NCBI GenBank assembly: GCA_026874595.1
Contig: CM049309.1
Coordinates: 93,768,723-93,832,722, forward strand
Reading direction: 5' to 3'
Source of the DNA: Sipunculus nudus
Taxonomy: Eukaryota > Annelida > Sipuncula > Golfingiida > Sipunculidae
Length of the DNA stretch: 64,000 bases
The notes beneath the pieces were generated by a model that worked only from the letters and a program-made list of their open reading frames with translations, was not told the DNA's origin and did not search any database. Made by a program: the position numbers and the translations under genes. Shown piece after piece: positions 49,096 through 60,269 of this stretch. Position 1 is the first letter of the stretch; every line of letters begins with the position of its first letter.

Positions 49096-50379
49096 GAAAT
49101 ATAAGTGAAAATATTAGAATTGTTGCAATCATTATATATATCCAGGGTGTAGCTCATATTGAGTCATATTATGCATACACATATATTTTATTATTTTTAA
49201 ATCACAAATGTTTAAACAGAATTTAAAAGAAAATAATGCCATAACATGGCATATACAAGATTATTCCTTGAATCACTATTAAAAAGTTTTGCACAATGGA
49301 GTTTTCATAACATGCTTAATTTTATTCACTGAAATAAAATAAAAGATTCAGTAAATCTGATAAAATAAAACATCTTTTCAAATAAAGTATACACACTGTT
49401 GGTTGAATGAGGGACAAACAATATCATTGTGCTAATAACTATCTCAGCTTTAATTTATTACTGGAATTAATAGTCAATTTCACACGTGGTGAAGTTTTTA
49501 CTCTTCTGTAGAAAGGAATTACTTATCTTATGAACATCCACACTTTCATAGCAATACACCACTTTGTGGACACAATTAAATGTGCACTTTAATCACTGTA
49601 ACCTTGGTGGTACTTTACAAAATTTAAAATGTAGCATAGCCTAGAATAAGAATGAATCAAATACAGAAAATAATAACATATTAACAATAATCATCTTGTT
49701 TATGCCATCTGGTGGTGGGGGGGGGGGGGAGGGGGGAGTGCAGGGCAGAGGGGAAGCCTGCTGGTAGTGACCAAGCTGAGCCAAGGCAAGCTGCTTTGGT
49801 ATTGATAGGTATTGATTTTTTATTTATGCTAATAACTTTTAAAATTTGCAAAATTCAGATCTAATTTTGGGTAAACAATTGAATCTTGATTAAATAAAGT
49901 TATATTCCTGAAAAAAAAGTCTCTAGCTTCAGCAATTTTACATGTTAAGTGAGTAAATATATTTCCTGATTATTTAAAAATTGCATTATATTTTGGCCCA
50001 TAACTTCAAAATAAGACCCAACACTAACCTAATTTTTTGTATGTTCATAGAAAATGTATGGAAGAATATGAATACTAAATATGATCAAAAACAGACCAGT
50101 GGTTTTGATATTAGGCAGCCTTGAAGTGTAACAATGGCTTTTTTTATGGAAAACGGAGGTTTTTCCTTAATATCTCGAAGGAACAAAGTCCTAATGACCC
50201 AATTTTCGGTATGGTAGGAGATTTTGGGGACACCTAATGGTATGTAAAATTTTGGAATCATAGGTCCAACGGTTTTAAAATGTGCCCTGTTAATAGACCG
50301 ACGGCCGGACGGATGGACAGACGACGGACATTGGACCACGACTATAGCTCAGATGACTGATAGTCAGCTGAGCTAAAAA
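49096..50379 (+). mobile_element. Truncated long family B element
   Basis: Lacks the AACAAG start. It matches 20790-21480 and then 21660-22900, and ends AGTCAGCTGAGCTAAAAAT at 50379, 45 bp from the exon 5 donor. A G-run (about 49713-49737) is unique to this copy. Confidence 0.65.
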
Positions 50380-50423
50380 TCCAAGGCCATTTGACAATCA
50401 AGTGATGATATTCCTGTACTCAC

Positions 50424-50494
50424 CACCAGGGGTGTCTTAGGTTGATATCTGTCACAGTACGGTGGTACATATTCATCTCCTTCTGGTGGGTGAG
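50424..50494 (-). CDS. Exon 5: linker between the two pseudokinase domains
   Basis: Residues 436-459, AHPPEGDEYVPPYCDRYQPK and four more residues. This is a short proline- and tyrosine-rich linker after the first domain. The acceptor TTTACTGCAG is copied in every unit of the 47-bp minisatellite lying immediately upstream in the intron. The donor is GTG|GTGAGT, phase 0. With no domain motif, the call rests on splice sites, phase and position. Confidence 0.7.
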
Positions 50495-50496
50495 CT

Positions 50497-51290
50497 GCAG
50501 TAAATGACAAATATGTTATACAGAGAACCAAATCTTATGCTGCAGTATACAATAGAAATATGTTACACAGAGAACCAAATCTTATGCTGCAGTAAACAAT
50601 AGAAATATGTTACACAGAGAACCAAATCTTATGCTGCAGTAAACAATAGAAATATGTTACACAGAGAACCAAATCTTATGCTGCAGTAAACAATAGAAAT
50701 ATGTTACACAGAGAACCAAATCTTATGCTGCAGTAAACAATAGAAATATGTTACACAGAGAACCAAATCTTATGCTGCAGTAAACAATAGAAATATGTTA
50801 CACAGAGAACCAAATCTTATGCTGCAGTATACAATAGAAATATGTTACACAGAGAACCAAATCTTATGCTGCAGTAAACAATAGAAATATGTTACACAGA
50901 GAACCAAATCTTATGCTGCAGTAAACAATAGAAATATGTTACACAGAGAACCAAATCTTATGCTGCAGTAAACAATAGAAATATGTTACACAGAGAACCA
51001 AATCTTATGCTGCAGTAAACAATAGAAATATGTTACACAGAGAACCAAATCTTATGCTGCAGTAAACAATAGAAATATGTTACACAGAGAACCAAATCTT
51101 ATGCTGCAGTAAACAATAGAAATATGTTATACAGAGAACCAAATCTTATGCTGCAGCAAACAACAGAAATATGTTACACAGAGAATCAAATTTTATGGTG
51201 CAGTAAACAACAGAAATATGTTACACAGAGAACCAAATCTTATGGTGCAGTAAATGTAATATGTTACAAAGAGAACTAAATCTTATTGTT
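50497..51290. repeat. Minisatellite, 47-bp unit, about 16 copies, at the exon 5 acceptor
   Basis: Units read CTTATGCTGCAGTAAACAAT followed by AGAAATATGTTACACAGAGA and ACCAAAT, 47 bp. Most are identical and the last three or four are diverged. On the coding strand each unit ends in TTTACTGCAG, the same sequence as the true acceptor of exon 5, so the array multiplies the 3' splice site. Confidence 0.97.
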
Positions 51291-52939
51291 AATCAGACTT
51301 CATATTCTGAACTTAATGCAAAGTATTAATTAAAACATTTTGAAATGGATTACAAAATGTAAATGAGCATAACCTATACCAATCAGCTGAAGGGACTCAT
51401 TTGATATGATTGACACTGTAATTAGCAATATATCTGAGGGAACCATTTACCATAGAGCCCCCTTTTTATGGCCACACATCTATTTATAGCCACACCATGA
51501 GTTTGCAAGGTCCCTTTGAGGAGCTTCCACTAAGGTCAAAATACTAACACACTCCCTTAAAACCTAACCCTGACTCTGTCCATGGCCAAAGGTGTAGTGA
51601 AAGTCAGCTGCTGACAGTCAGCTGCACATAGCAAATAAATCCCAACATAGCTGCTTCATTGAAGAAGAAAATAAAAAGTATTGATTAAGGTTAAATATGT
51701 TGCCAGATTATATATATATTCAAAATATTTAACACTCAAGATAGTGACAAAATATTTGTATGCTATAATGGTCTGAGCCAAAGTGACAGCTCATGGACAA
51801 TCAGGCATTTATCAGTTATGAAAAGATTGCCTGAACAATCGTTTCATTTACATTGTGCTTGCGCAAAACACTTCTTGTATGCTACAAAACGCTTCTTTGC
51901 ATGTATGCACAATTGAGATTTAGAACACTAAATTGAGATTTATACACACATTTATATTGAAGCAAAAAGCCTAGTGCAATAGCATTCAGTGGGCAAAATG
52001 ATGGTTAAGACTGCTGAAACTGTCATATTTTACTTGCACTAACTTAATCACAGATCATGGTATAAAAATAAAATGTAAAATACAGGATCTTGATATGTTT
52101 ATCTTTCATATGATGTATAACTTGTTATAAAAGTCTTGGTAATTAATTGTCACCAAATAATCTGATCAGAATACTGTAAAAAGATCTATGCGGATGGTGG
52201 TAAACAGATCAGCCAGTGATTCTGATCTCAGCCTGCCTTTTGCCAGCACAGCCTCAACAGATGACCAACACAGAAACTTTCCTCAGGAAAATTGCTGACC
52301 TTCACTGCCCATTTTAAGTTCCCACAATGATGTGTAAACACACTATGTGACAATATAAATACTGAAGTAGCCTGTAAGAAAATGATTAGATTTTATTGGG
52401 AAATTAGAATTTAAGAAAAATAGAATTTTCATTATGGATTATGATTTTAGAATATTACCTGAAGAAATAAAACACAGAGTGGCTTGTATAGATCAGCAGA
52501 ACATTTTTCCAAAATCTAATGGAAAATTAATAGGGAATACTTCACAGCATATGAAGCCTATAAAACACTCCACAAGCAGGTTTTCCCATCTAACAGTATT
52601 TAAATGAGTACAACATATCCTTGAAAGTATGAAATATAAAACCAGAGATTACCCAAGTAAATGACCAGGCTATATGCAATCAAGGATAATTGTTTGCAAA
52701 CACATGCCATTATCAGCTATTCAATATGGATTTTCATGTTTCAGAAATATAAATTATGAACTAAATGGTAACTTTCATAGAGATGTAATAGTGTTATGAA
52801 TTATATATTTTTAATTTTTAATGAACAATTAATTAAGCTCAGTCAAGGTTTATGATCAGTTGAATGGTAATACTGGGTCTGTCCAACAGATGTTATCACC
52901 AGTCATCACTTTGAATAAAATCATCCATTTTTATCTTGT
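51291..52939. other. Intron 4, unique part
   Basis: AT-rich intron between the 47-bp array and the C element. No exon or repeat family seen. Confidence 0.45.
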
Positions 52940-54405
52940 AACTAGAATACGGGTAGTCGACAAGCGACTATGTGTATCCGCCAAAATCAGAGAAGGACGG
53001 GTGAAGTGAGGCATGGATTGAGTGGCAAGGGGATATAGAGTTACATGTGTTAAATGTTAGAATGGATCTCTGTCACATAAACATGATTGTAGGTGGCGCC
53101 ACCTGTTATTTGAACGAGAAACTATCCAAGATATATACACATGCAAAATTTCATGTGGAAAAGTCAAACCACTGCAGAGATATGAGTGATTTTATCCCAC
53201 AGCAGACAAACAGATGGACGCTGTGCAAAAATGGCTGCAGGTGGTGCCACCATTTTTGTTCATGTTATAAAGCTATCCAAGGGCTACATTTGTGTAAAAA
53301 AATTTTCCTGATTGGTTGAATGAGTCTGGAGATATGAGCATGAATGTCTCGTCGTGAACGTGAATGTAGGTGGCGCCACCTGTCATAAAATCAAGAAAGC
53401 TATGCGGGATGTATAAGCATGCTGAATTTCAGGTAATTTGGTCAAACCACTGCAGAGATATGAGTGATTTTAACCAAAGACAGACAAACAGATGGACGCT
53501 GTGCAAAAATGGTTGCAGGTGGCGCCACCTTTTGTTGTGTATGTTATAAAGCTATCCCAGGGCTACATTTGTGTAAAAATTTTTTCCAGATCGGTCAAAC
53601 GGTTCCCAAGATATATGGGTTTATGTGTGGAGTGTTAACGTGAATGTAGGTGGCGCCACCTGTCAGAAAATCAAGAAAGCTATCTAGGATGTATATGCAT
53701 GCCGATTTTTAGGTGAATTAGTCAAACCACTGCAGATATATGAGTGATTTTAACCCCAGGCAGATGAACAAATGGACACTGTGCAAACATGGTTCCAGGT
53801 GGCGCCACCTTTTGTTGTGTATGTTATAAAGCTATCCCAGGGCTACATTTGTGTAAATTTTTTTTCCGGATCGGTCAAATGGTTCCCGAGATATATGGGT
53901 TTATGTGTGGAGCGTTAACGTGAATGTAGGTGGCGCCACCTGTCATAAAATCAAGAAAGCTATCTAGGATGTATACGCATGCCGAATTTTAGGTGAATTA
54001 GTCAAACCACTGCAGAGATATGAGTGATTTTAACCCCAGGCAGATGAACAGATGGACACTGTGCAAACATGGTTGCAGGTGGCGCCACCTTTTGTTGTGT
54101 ATGTTATAAAGCTATCCCAGGGCTACATTTGTGTAAAATTTTTTTCGGGATCGGTCAAACGGTTCCCGAGATATATGGGTTTATGTGTGGAAACAGACGC
54201 ACAAACGGACGCTGGGCAGAGACGAAAGGTCAGAGGTCAAGGTCACTTATTAGGCACCAGTTCACATGTGACCCGATAATTTGTGTAAGTTTCGGAAAAA
54301 TCTGTAGAGTAGTCTCAGAGGAGTTCTCCGGAAACGAACGCGGCGGCGGCGGCGGAACCCGGTCAAAAACATAGTATCCGCAAAACTTCGTTTTGGCGGA
54401 TACAA
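52940..54405 (+). mobile_element. Family C element, complete reference copy
   Basis: Starts AACTAGAATACGGGTAGTCG, where TAGTCG and CGACTA pair around ACAAG. Next comes GTATCCGCCAAAA. It ends with the hairpin TATCCGCAAAAC/GTTTTGGCGGATAC and CAA. Between are eight modules about every 130-150 bp, alternating 'ctgtcataaaatcaagaaagc' and 'ttttgttgtgtatgttataaagc', nearly all beginning at GGTGGCGCCACC (53093, 53370, 53518, 53651, 53799, 53928, 54078). No coding capacity. Confidence 0.8.
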
Positions 54406-55441
54406 TGAGGTCTGTTATTGTTCAATGTTAACATTTTAAAGTGACAATTTGTATGCAAATAATTATCACATTTTATCTAAACATTTAGACTATACAATTT
54501 ATACAGAAATTCTGTGACCATAAAGGGCTGTTCTCTCTGTAGTGTGCTTTATCTCATATTATCACCCATGGGAGGGCTGTGTCCTGTGGAGTGGTCTTCT
54601 CACAGTTTATTTCAGATAAACCATCTTTTCATGGCCGAACAGTGAGTTCAGAAAAAAAGAAAATGTTTTCAAATTTAAAATTAATTTTATGGCCACGGCA
54701 ATAAAAAATGGGATCAACAACAGAAATACTGTGTTGCTTAGGAACATTAACAGACAGTCAAACTGAGCAGATCATATATATATATAAAAAGATGAAGATT
54801 TTATGATAAGTGTAGATAGATGTTATACTGAGCATCACCAAAAGCAAGAAGTGGGTAGGAGTCTGAGAACTGGAGATGAATATGAAAATGTTACAGGCAG
54901 ACGGACACAGCTAGTCAGCATGTCCTTCACTTGTGGTATGGTATCAGGGGATAATAACAACACTGATTAAATCATTCTTTTATACAACATATATCAGATA
55001 GACATATGGTATATATATGGACATACAGACATACATACAATCACAAGATGAATGGAGATCCTATTGCACCTTTGTGACATTAGCTTTAATAAAATGAGGT
55101 ACTTATATTGTCTCTGCTGTAGAGACCACAGACATGTGTCAATGACTAAGGTGGGGGCCTTTTTCATTATTTTGTTCCATTTTGTCTTTGTTGTTTCATC
55201 ATATGAAGTTTTACTGATGTAACCTTTATCATGTACTTTTACTTAATAAATGGTTCAAAAGGTGATACTTCACTAAAATAAATGAAATTATACAAAAGTT
55301 TCATGGTGACTCAATATTAAAATTAAATGATAAGGCCACATAAATCACAACAATTGTTTACATGATAATTAAGCATCAGAACCTGAACCACATATACATA
55401 ATGACAGACTAACAGATGTGCTGATCTAAAATTGTACCAAC
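54406..55441. other. Intron 4, part next to the exon 4 donor
   Basis: No repeat family or exon seen; a few short tandem ATAC/ACAT stretches near 54985-55040. Confidence 0.4.
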
Positions 55442-55598
55442 CATCTTGCTGTGAACTGAGGAAGGAAGTCACAGCCTCTTCAAGTTGGTTTGCTGAGATC
55501 CTGCCAGATGGCAGCACAGTGAAGCAGCAGGCCAGATGAGTGAAGATGCTTTGGGGAATGCATGCTGGTCTTTCTGGTCGTATCCCATGTAACAAAAC
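55442..55598 (-). CDS. Exon 4: pseudokinase 1, C-lobe end
   Basis: Residues 384-435. HGIRPERPACIPQSIFTHLA corresponds to the region before and including helix H of tyrosine kinases (usually G.R...P..CP..LY.LM), and the exon ends with LEEAVTSFL, the last helix. The usual arginine of subdomain XI is within SGRIS (R416). The acceptor is GCCACAG. The donor ATG|GTTGGT is weak. A nearby alternative, TTG|GTACAA, would shift the frame and reach a stop in the next exon, so I prefer the weaker one. Confidence 0.8.
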
Positions 55599-56019
55599 CT
55601 GTGGCAACGCAAGAAACTCCCCTTAGATAAATAAAGTATATACAGCCATATAACAGCAGATGGGAGTTGAATGTTCAAAATTCTGGGAAAAAATCAGAGC
55701 TGAGATTTGGCTGAATGGTCAAAACTTGCTACAGAACATGGTGGTCCCAATCCCAGGTAACTTAAGTTCAATAAAAGAAATTGTCAATTTGTAGTTACAT
55801 GTTAGGTATTAATTCTTTTCTTTACTTCAAAGCCTGGGGCACTGGAGCATAATTCTGGTATTATCTTATCCCTCTGTGTTGTGGTTTTATCTTGCAGACC
55901 TGATTCCCAAACATGTTAAATTTTCCAAGGGATAAGCATGAGCAATTCTTAATACAATTATTGCAGATCGGAAGCATGCCATGTGAGATTTCATATACAA
56001 CCATCATCAACTCCCTTAC

Positions 56020-56198
56020 CTCTTTGATCTTGCGCTCTGGACCCCAGCCGTACAGCTCATTGTAAGGGTGACAGCCCATGCTGAGAACCTCTATTACTGT
56101 ATGACCCAGCATGAAGCAGTCGGACTCCGCTGAGAAAGCAAAAGATAGGAGGGACTCCGGAGCACTCCACAGCAGTGGCACAGCATCATCCTTGGTCC
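56020..56198 (-). CDS. Exon 3: pseudokinase 1, activation-segment end and helices E-F
   Basis: Residues 324-383. LLWSAPESLL (332-341) is the classical P+1/APE region of tyrosine-kinase-like domains. SDCFMLGHTVIEVLSMG (349-365) matches the SDVWSFG... helix F pattern, keeping the structural Asp (D350), and CHPYNEL follows. The acceptor is AAATCTCAG and the donor GAG|GTAAGG. Phase 1 in and phase 0 out both agree with the neighbours. The C-lobe scaffold is thus preserved although the catalytic residues in exon 2 are lost, which is typical of a pseudokinase kept for binding. Confidence 0.88.
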
Positions 56199-56420
56199 CT
56201 GAGATTTATACAAGATCTTCATGCTCATACATAACATCACTTCTTTATATTATATTCTGTTCAATCACACCCTGCTCACCTGTTTACAGGGTATATAATC
56301 TTTCAACAAGATAATTAAATTTTAAAATGATCTACAATGGCATCAACCTAAATATCTGCATCACATCTAAGACATTTTTTGGGCCTTAAAATAAAATTCC
56401 CCTGAATATTATGGTCTCAT

Positions 56421-59316
56421 ACCAACATCTGATCATACCGTCAATAATGAAGACATAATTCTACCTACATCTGAAGTATCACACCAATATCTGATCATAC
56501 CATCAATAATGAAGACATAATTCTACCTACATCAGAAGTATCACACCAATATCTGATCATACCATCAATAATGAAGTCATAATTCTACCTATATCAGAAG
56601 TATCACACCAATATCTGATCATACCATCAAATATGAAGACATAATTCTACCTACATCTGAAGTATCACACCAATATCTGATCATACCATCAATAATAAAG
56701 ACCTAATTCTACCTACATCAGAAGTATCACACCAATATCTGATCATACCATCAATAATGAAAACTTAATTCTACCTACATCTGAAATCTCACACCAATTT
56801 CTGATCATACCATCAAGAATGAAGAGGTAATTCTACCTACGTCTGAAGTCTCAAACCAATATCTGGTCATACCATCAAGAATGAAGACGTAATTCTACCT
56901 ACGTCTGAAGTCTCACACCAATATCTGGTCATACCATCAAGAATGAAGACCTAATTCTACCTGAGTCTGAAGTCTGACACCAATATCTGGTCATACCATC
57001 AAGAATGAAGACGTAATTCTACCTGAGTCTGAAGTCTCACACCAATATCTGGTCATACCATCAAGAATGAAGACCTAATTCTACCTGAGTCTGAAGTCTC
57101 ACACCAATATCTGGTCATACCATCAAGAATGAAGACGTAATTCTACCTGAGTCTGAAGTCTCACACCAATATCTGGTCATACCATCAAGAATGAAGACGT
57201 AATTCTACCTACGTCTGAAGTCTCACACCAATATCTGGTCATACAATCAAGAATGAAGACGCAAGTCTACCTATGTCTGAAGTCTCGTACCAATATCTGG
57301 TCCTACCATCAAGAATGAAGACGCAATTCTACCTACGTCTGAAGTCTCACACCAATATCTGTTCGTACCATGGAGAATGAAGACGTAGTTCTACCTACGT
57401 CTGAAGTCCCACACCAATATCTGATCGTACCATGAAGAATGAAGACGTAATTCTACCTACATCTGAAGTCTCACACCAATATCTGATCGTACCATCAAGA
57501 ATGAAGACGTAATTCTACCTACGTCTGAAGTCTCACACCAATATCTGGTCATACCATCAAGAATGAAGATGTAATTCTACCTGAGTCTGAAGTCTCACAC
57601 CAATATCTGGTCATACCATCAAGAATGAAGACGTAATTCTACCTGAGTCTGAAGTCTCACACCAATATCTGGTCATACCATCAAGAATGAAGACGTAATT
57701 CTACCTGAGTCTGAAGTCTCACACCAATATCTGGTCATACCATCAAGAATGAAGACGTAATTCTACCTGAGTCTGAAGTCTCACACCAATATCTGGTCAT
57801 ACCATCAAGAATGAAGACGTAATTCTACCTGAGTCTGAAGTCTCACACCAATATCTGGTCATACCATCAAGAATGAAGACGTAATTCTACCTGAGTCTGA
57901 AGTCTCACACCAATATCTGGTCATACCATCAAAAATGAAGACGTAATTCTACCTGAGTCTGAAGACTCACACCAATATCTGGTCATACCATCAAGAATGA
58001 AGACGTAATTCTACCTGAGTCTGAAGTCTCACACCAATATCTGGTCATACCATCAAGAATGAAGACCTAATTCTAGCTGAGTCTGAAGTCTCACACCAAT
58101 ATCTGGTCATACCATCAAGAATGAAGAAGTAATTCTACCTGAGTCTGAAGTCTCACACCAATATCTGGTCATACCATCAAGAATGAAGACGTAATTCTAC
58201 CTGAGTCTGAAGTCTCACACCAATATCTGGTCATACCATCAAGAATGAAGACGTAATTCTACCTGAGTCTGAAGTCTCACACCAATATCTGGTCATACCA
58301 TCAAGAATGAAGACATAATTCTACCTACGTCTGAAGTCTCACACCAATATCTGGTCATACAATCAAGAATGAAGACGCAAGTCTACCTACGTCTGAAGTC
58401 TCACACCAATATCTGGTCCTACCATCAATAATGAAGACGCAATTCTACCTACGTCTGAAGTCTCACACCAATATCTGATCATACCATGAAGAATGAAGAC
58501 GTAATTCTACCTACATATGAAGTCTCACACCAATATCTGATCATACCATCAATAATGAAGACATAAATCTACCTACATCTGAAGTCTCACACCAATATCT
58601 GATCATACCATCAATAATGAAGACATAATTCTACCTACATCTGAAGTCTCAAACCAATATCTGATCATACCATCAATAATGAAGACATAATTCTACCTAC
58701 ATCTGAAGTCTCACATCAATATCTGATCATACCATCAAAAATGAAGACATAATTCTACCAACATCTGAAGTCTCAAACCAATATCTGATCATACCATCAA
58801 TAATGAAGACATAATTCTACCTACATCTGAAGTCTCACATCAATATCTGATCATACCATCAATAATGAAGACATAATTCTACCTACATCTGAAGTCTCAC
58901 ATCAATATCTGATCATACCATCAATAATGAAGACATAATTCTACCTACATCTGAAGTCTCACATCAATATCTGATCATACCATCAAAAATGAAGACATAA
59001 TTCTACCTACATCTGAAGTCTCAAACCAATATCTGATCATACCATCAATAATGAAGACATAATTCTACCTACATCTGAAGTCTCACATCAATATCTGATC
59101 ATACCATCAATAATGAAGACATAATTCTACCTACATCTGAAGTCTCACATCAATATCTGATCATACCATCAATAATGAAGACATAATTCTACCTACATCT
59201 GAAGTCTCACATCAATATCTGATCATACCATCAATAATGAAGACATAATTCTACCTACATCTGAAGTCTCACATCAATATCTGATCATACCATCAATAAT
59301 GAAGACGTAATTCTAC
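56421..59316. repeat. Minisatellite, 62-bp unit, about 46 copies, starting at the exon 2 donor
   Basis: A typical unit contains CACACCAATATCTGGTCATA and AATGAAGACGTAATTCTACC. The period measured from line offsets is 62 bp. The array begins at the exact donor of exon 2 (minus strand GTAGAATTACG) and runs about 2.9 kb into the intron, ending about 220 bp before exon 3. Each unit repeats AG|GTAGAATT on the coding strand, a copy of the donor preceded by AG. Central units carry 'gagtctg', outer ones 'catctg', so the middle looks more recently homogenised. Confidence 0.97.
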
Positions 59317-60141
59317 CTTTGAATTCCTCCAGTTGACCTTCTGTTTCCTTGACTCTGACTGCTAGGTTTAGTGTGGCTAGTTTTGGTTCTGAAAGACATT
59401 TTACATCTTGGACAAGAAAGCTGGCTGCCGTAAGGTTCCGAAGGAGAACTCTTTTCTCATGACAGAATGTGACAGCTCTGATGACTGGCAGCACGTACTT
59501 ACTGAGCAAATCCAACAGTGTTGGTTTTCTTGCATATTCTCGCTGACTCATCAAAAACTCACTAAGATTTTTAGTCACTGGTGGTGTCTCCACTATATAG
59601 TAGGCCAGGTCAGAACTTTTCTGGTATGCAATCATATCAATGATGTTTGGATGTGTACCCTCCTCACTCAAAGCACGCATTGCCTCTACCTCATTATAAA
59701 ATCCTGATGTGTCTTTCTGCTTTTGAGATCCTATCCGCTGGAATTTATTAAACTGAATGTGCTTTGGTCTCAGAGCTTTAACCACAGCACATCTGTCTTT
59801 CCCAAAGCGTCCATGCCAGATGTTAACTTTCTGTTCATGAACGGCTTGTGTGGATTTATCAGGGTAAATGTCATAAAGGCCAATCACTGAGAAGAGCTTA
59901 ATCAACAACGTTTTTTGATGATTTGAGATGTAGCGTACTCCTTCACCGTGGATGGAGCCATCATTTTTGGCCATGAACACCTGCTGGGTTATTTCTTTAC
60001 GAACAATAAATGAATCGTGGTACACGAGAGGAACACATGCCCATTTTATGATCGGTTCTAATTCAGGCCTCACAAGTGTTCCCAGGAACTGCAGCAAACC
60101 CATTCGTCCATCCTTATTATCCAACAGTTTCTTACAGTGAT
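59317..60141 (-). CDS. Exon 2: N-terminal region and most of pseudokinase domain 1
   Basis: Residues 49-323. Residues 49-148 are not recognised; they contain LLQFLGTLVRPELEP and a helical stretch ending IGLYDIYP. The kinase-like fold starts near 149. GRFGKDR (159-165) sits where the glycine loop should be. AVVKAL keeps the ATP-site lysine (K170). A possible helix-C glutamate lies in FYNEVEAMRAL (E199 or E201). HPNIIDM begins the next strand. The HRD motif is replaced by LRN (282-284), the following Asn by Ser (S289) and DFG by TLN (305-307), so phosphotransfer is not expected. I placed the acceptor at TTTACAG (exon from 60141); a CATCAG acceptor about 18 nt upstream also keeps phase. The donor AAAG|GTAGAA directly abuts a 62-bp minisatellite. 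Confidence 0.85.
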
Positions 60142-60269
60142 CTGTAAATACAGGTATATCTGATGTAAATGACATACAGATCTGTCTTGAGAATGTAAAA
60201 ATAAAAATTACCATGATAGCTATAAGAAAAATTATTAAATATTTATGTCATATCTATTAAATAATTTAC

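Noticed and set aside
56421-59316. 62-bp array as a CRISPR array
   Set aside because: Units are contiguous whole-length repeats with no unique spacers, and the setting is an animal intron.
60142-60214. Methionine at 60214 as start of the gene
   Set aside because: The codons before 60141 are a pyrimidine-rich intron end; the acceptor there is in phase with an upstream exon.
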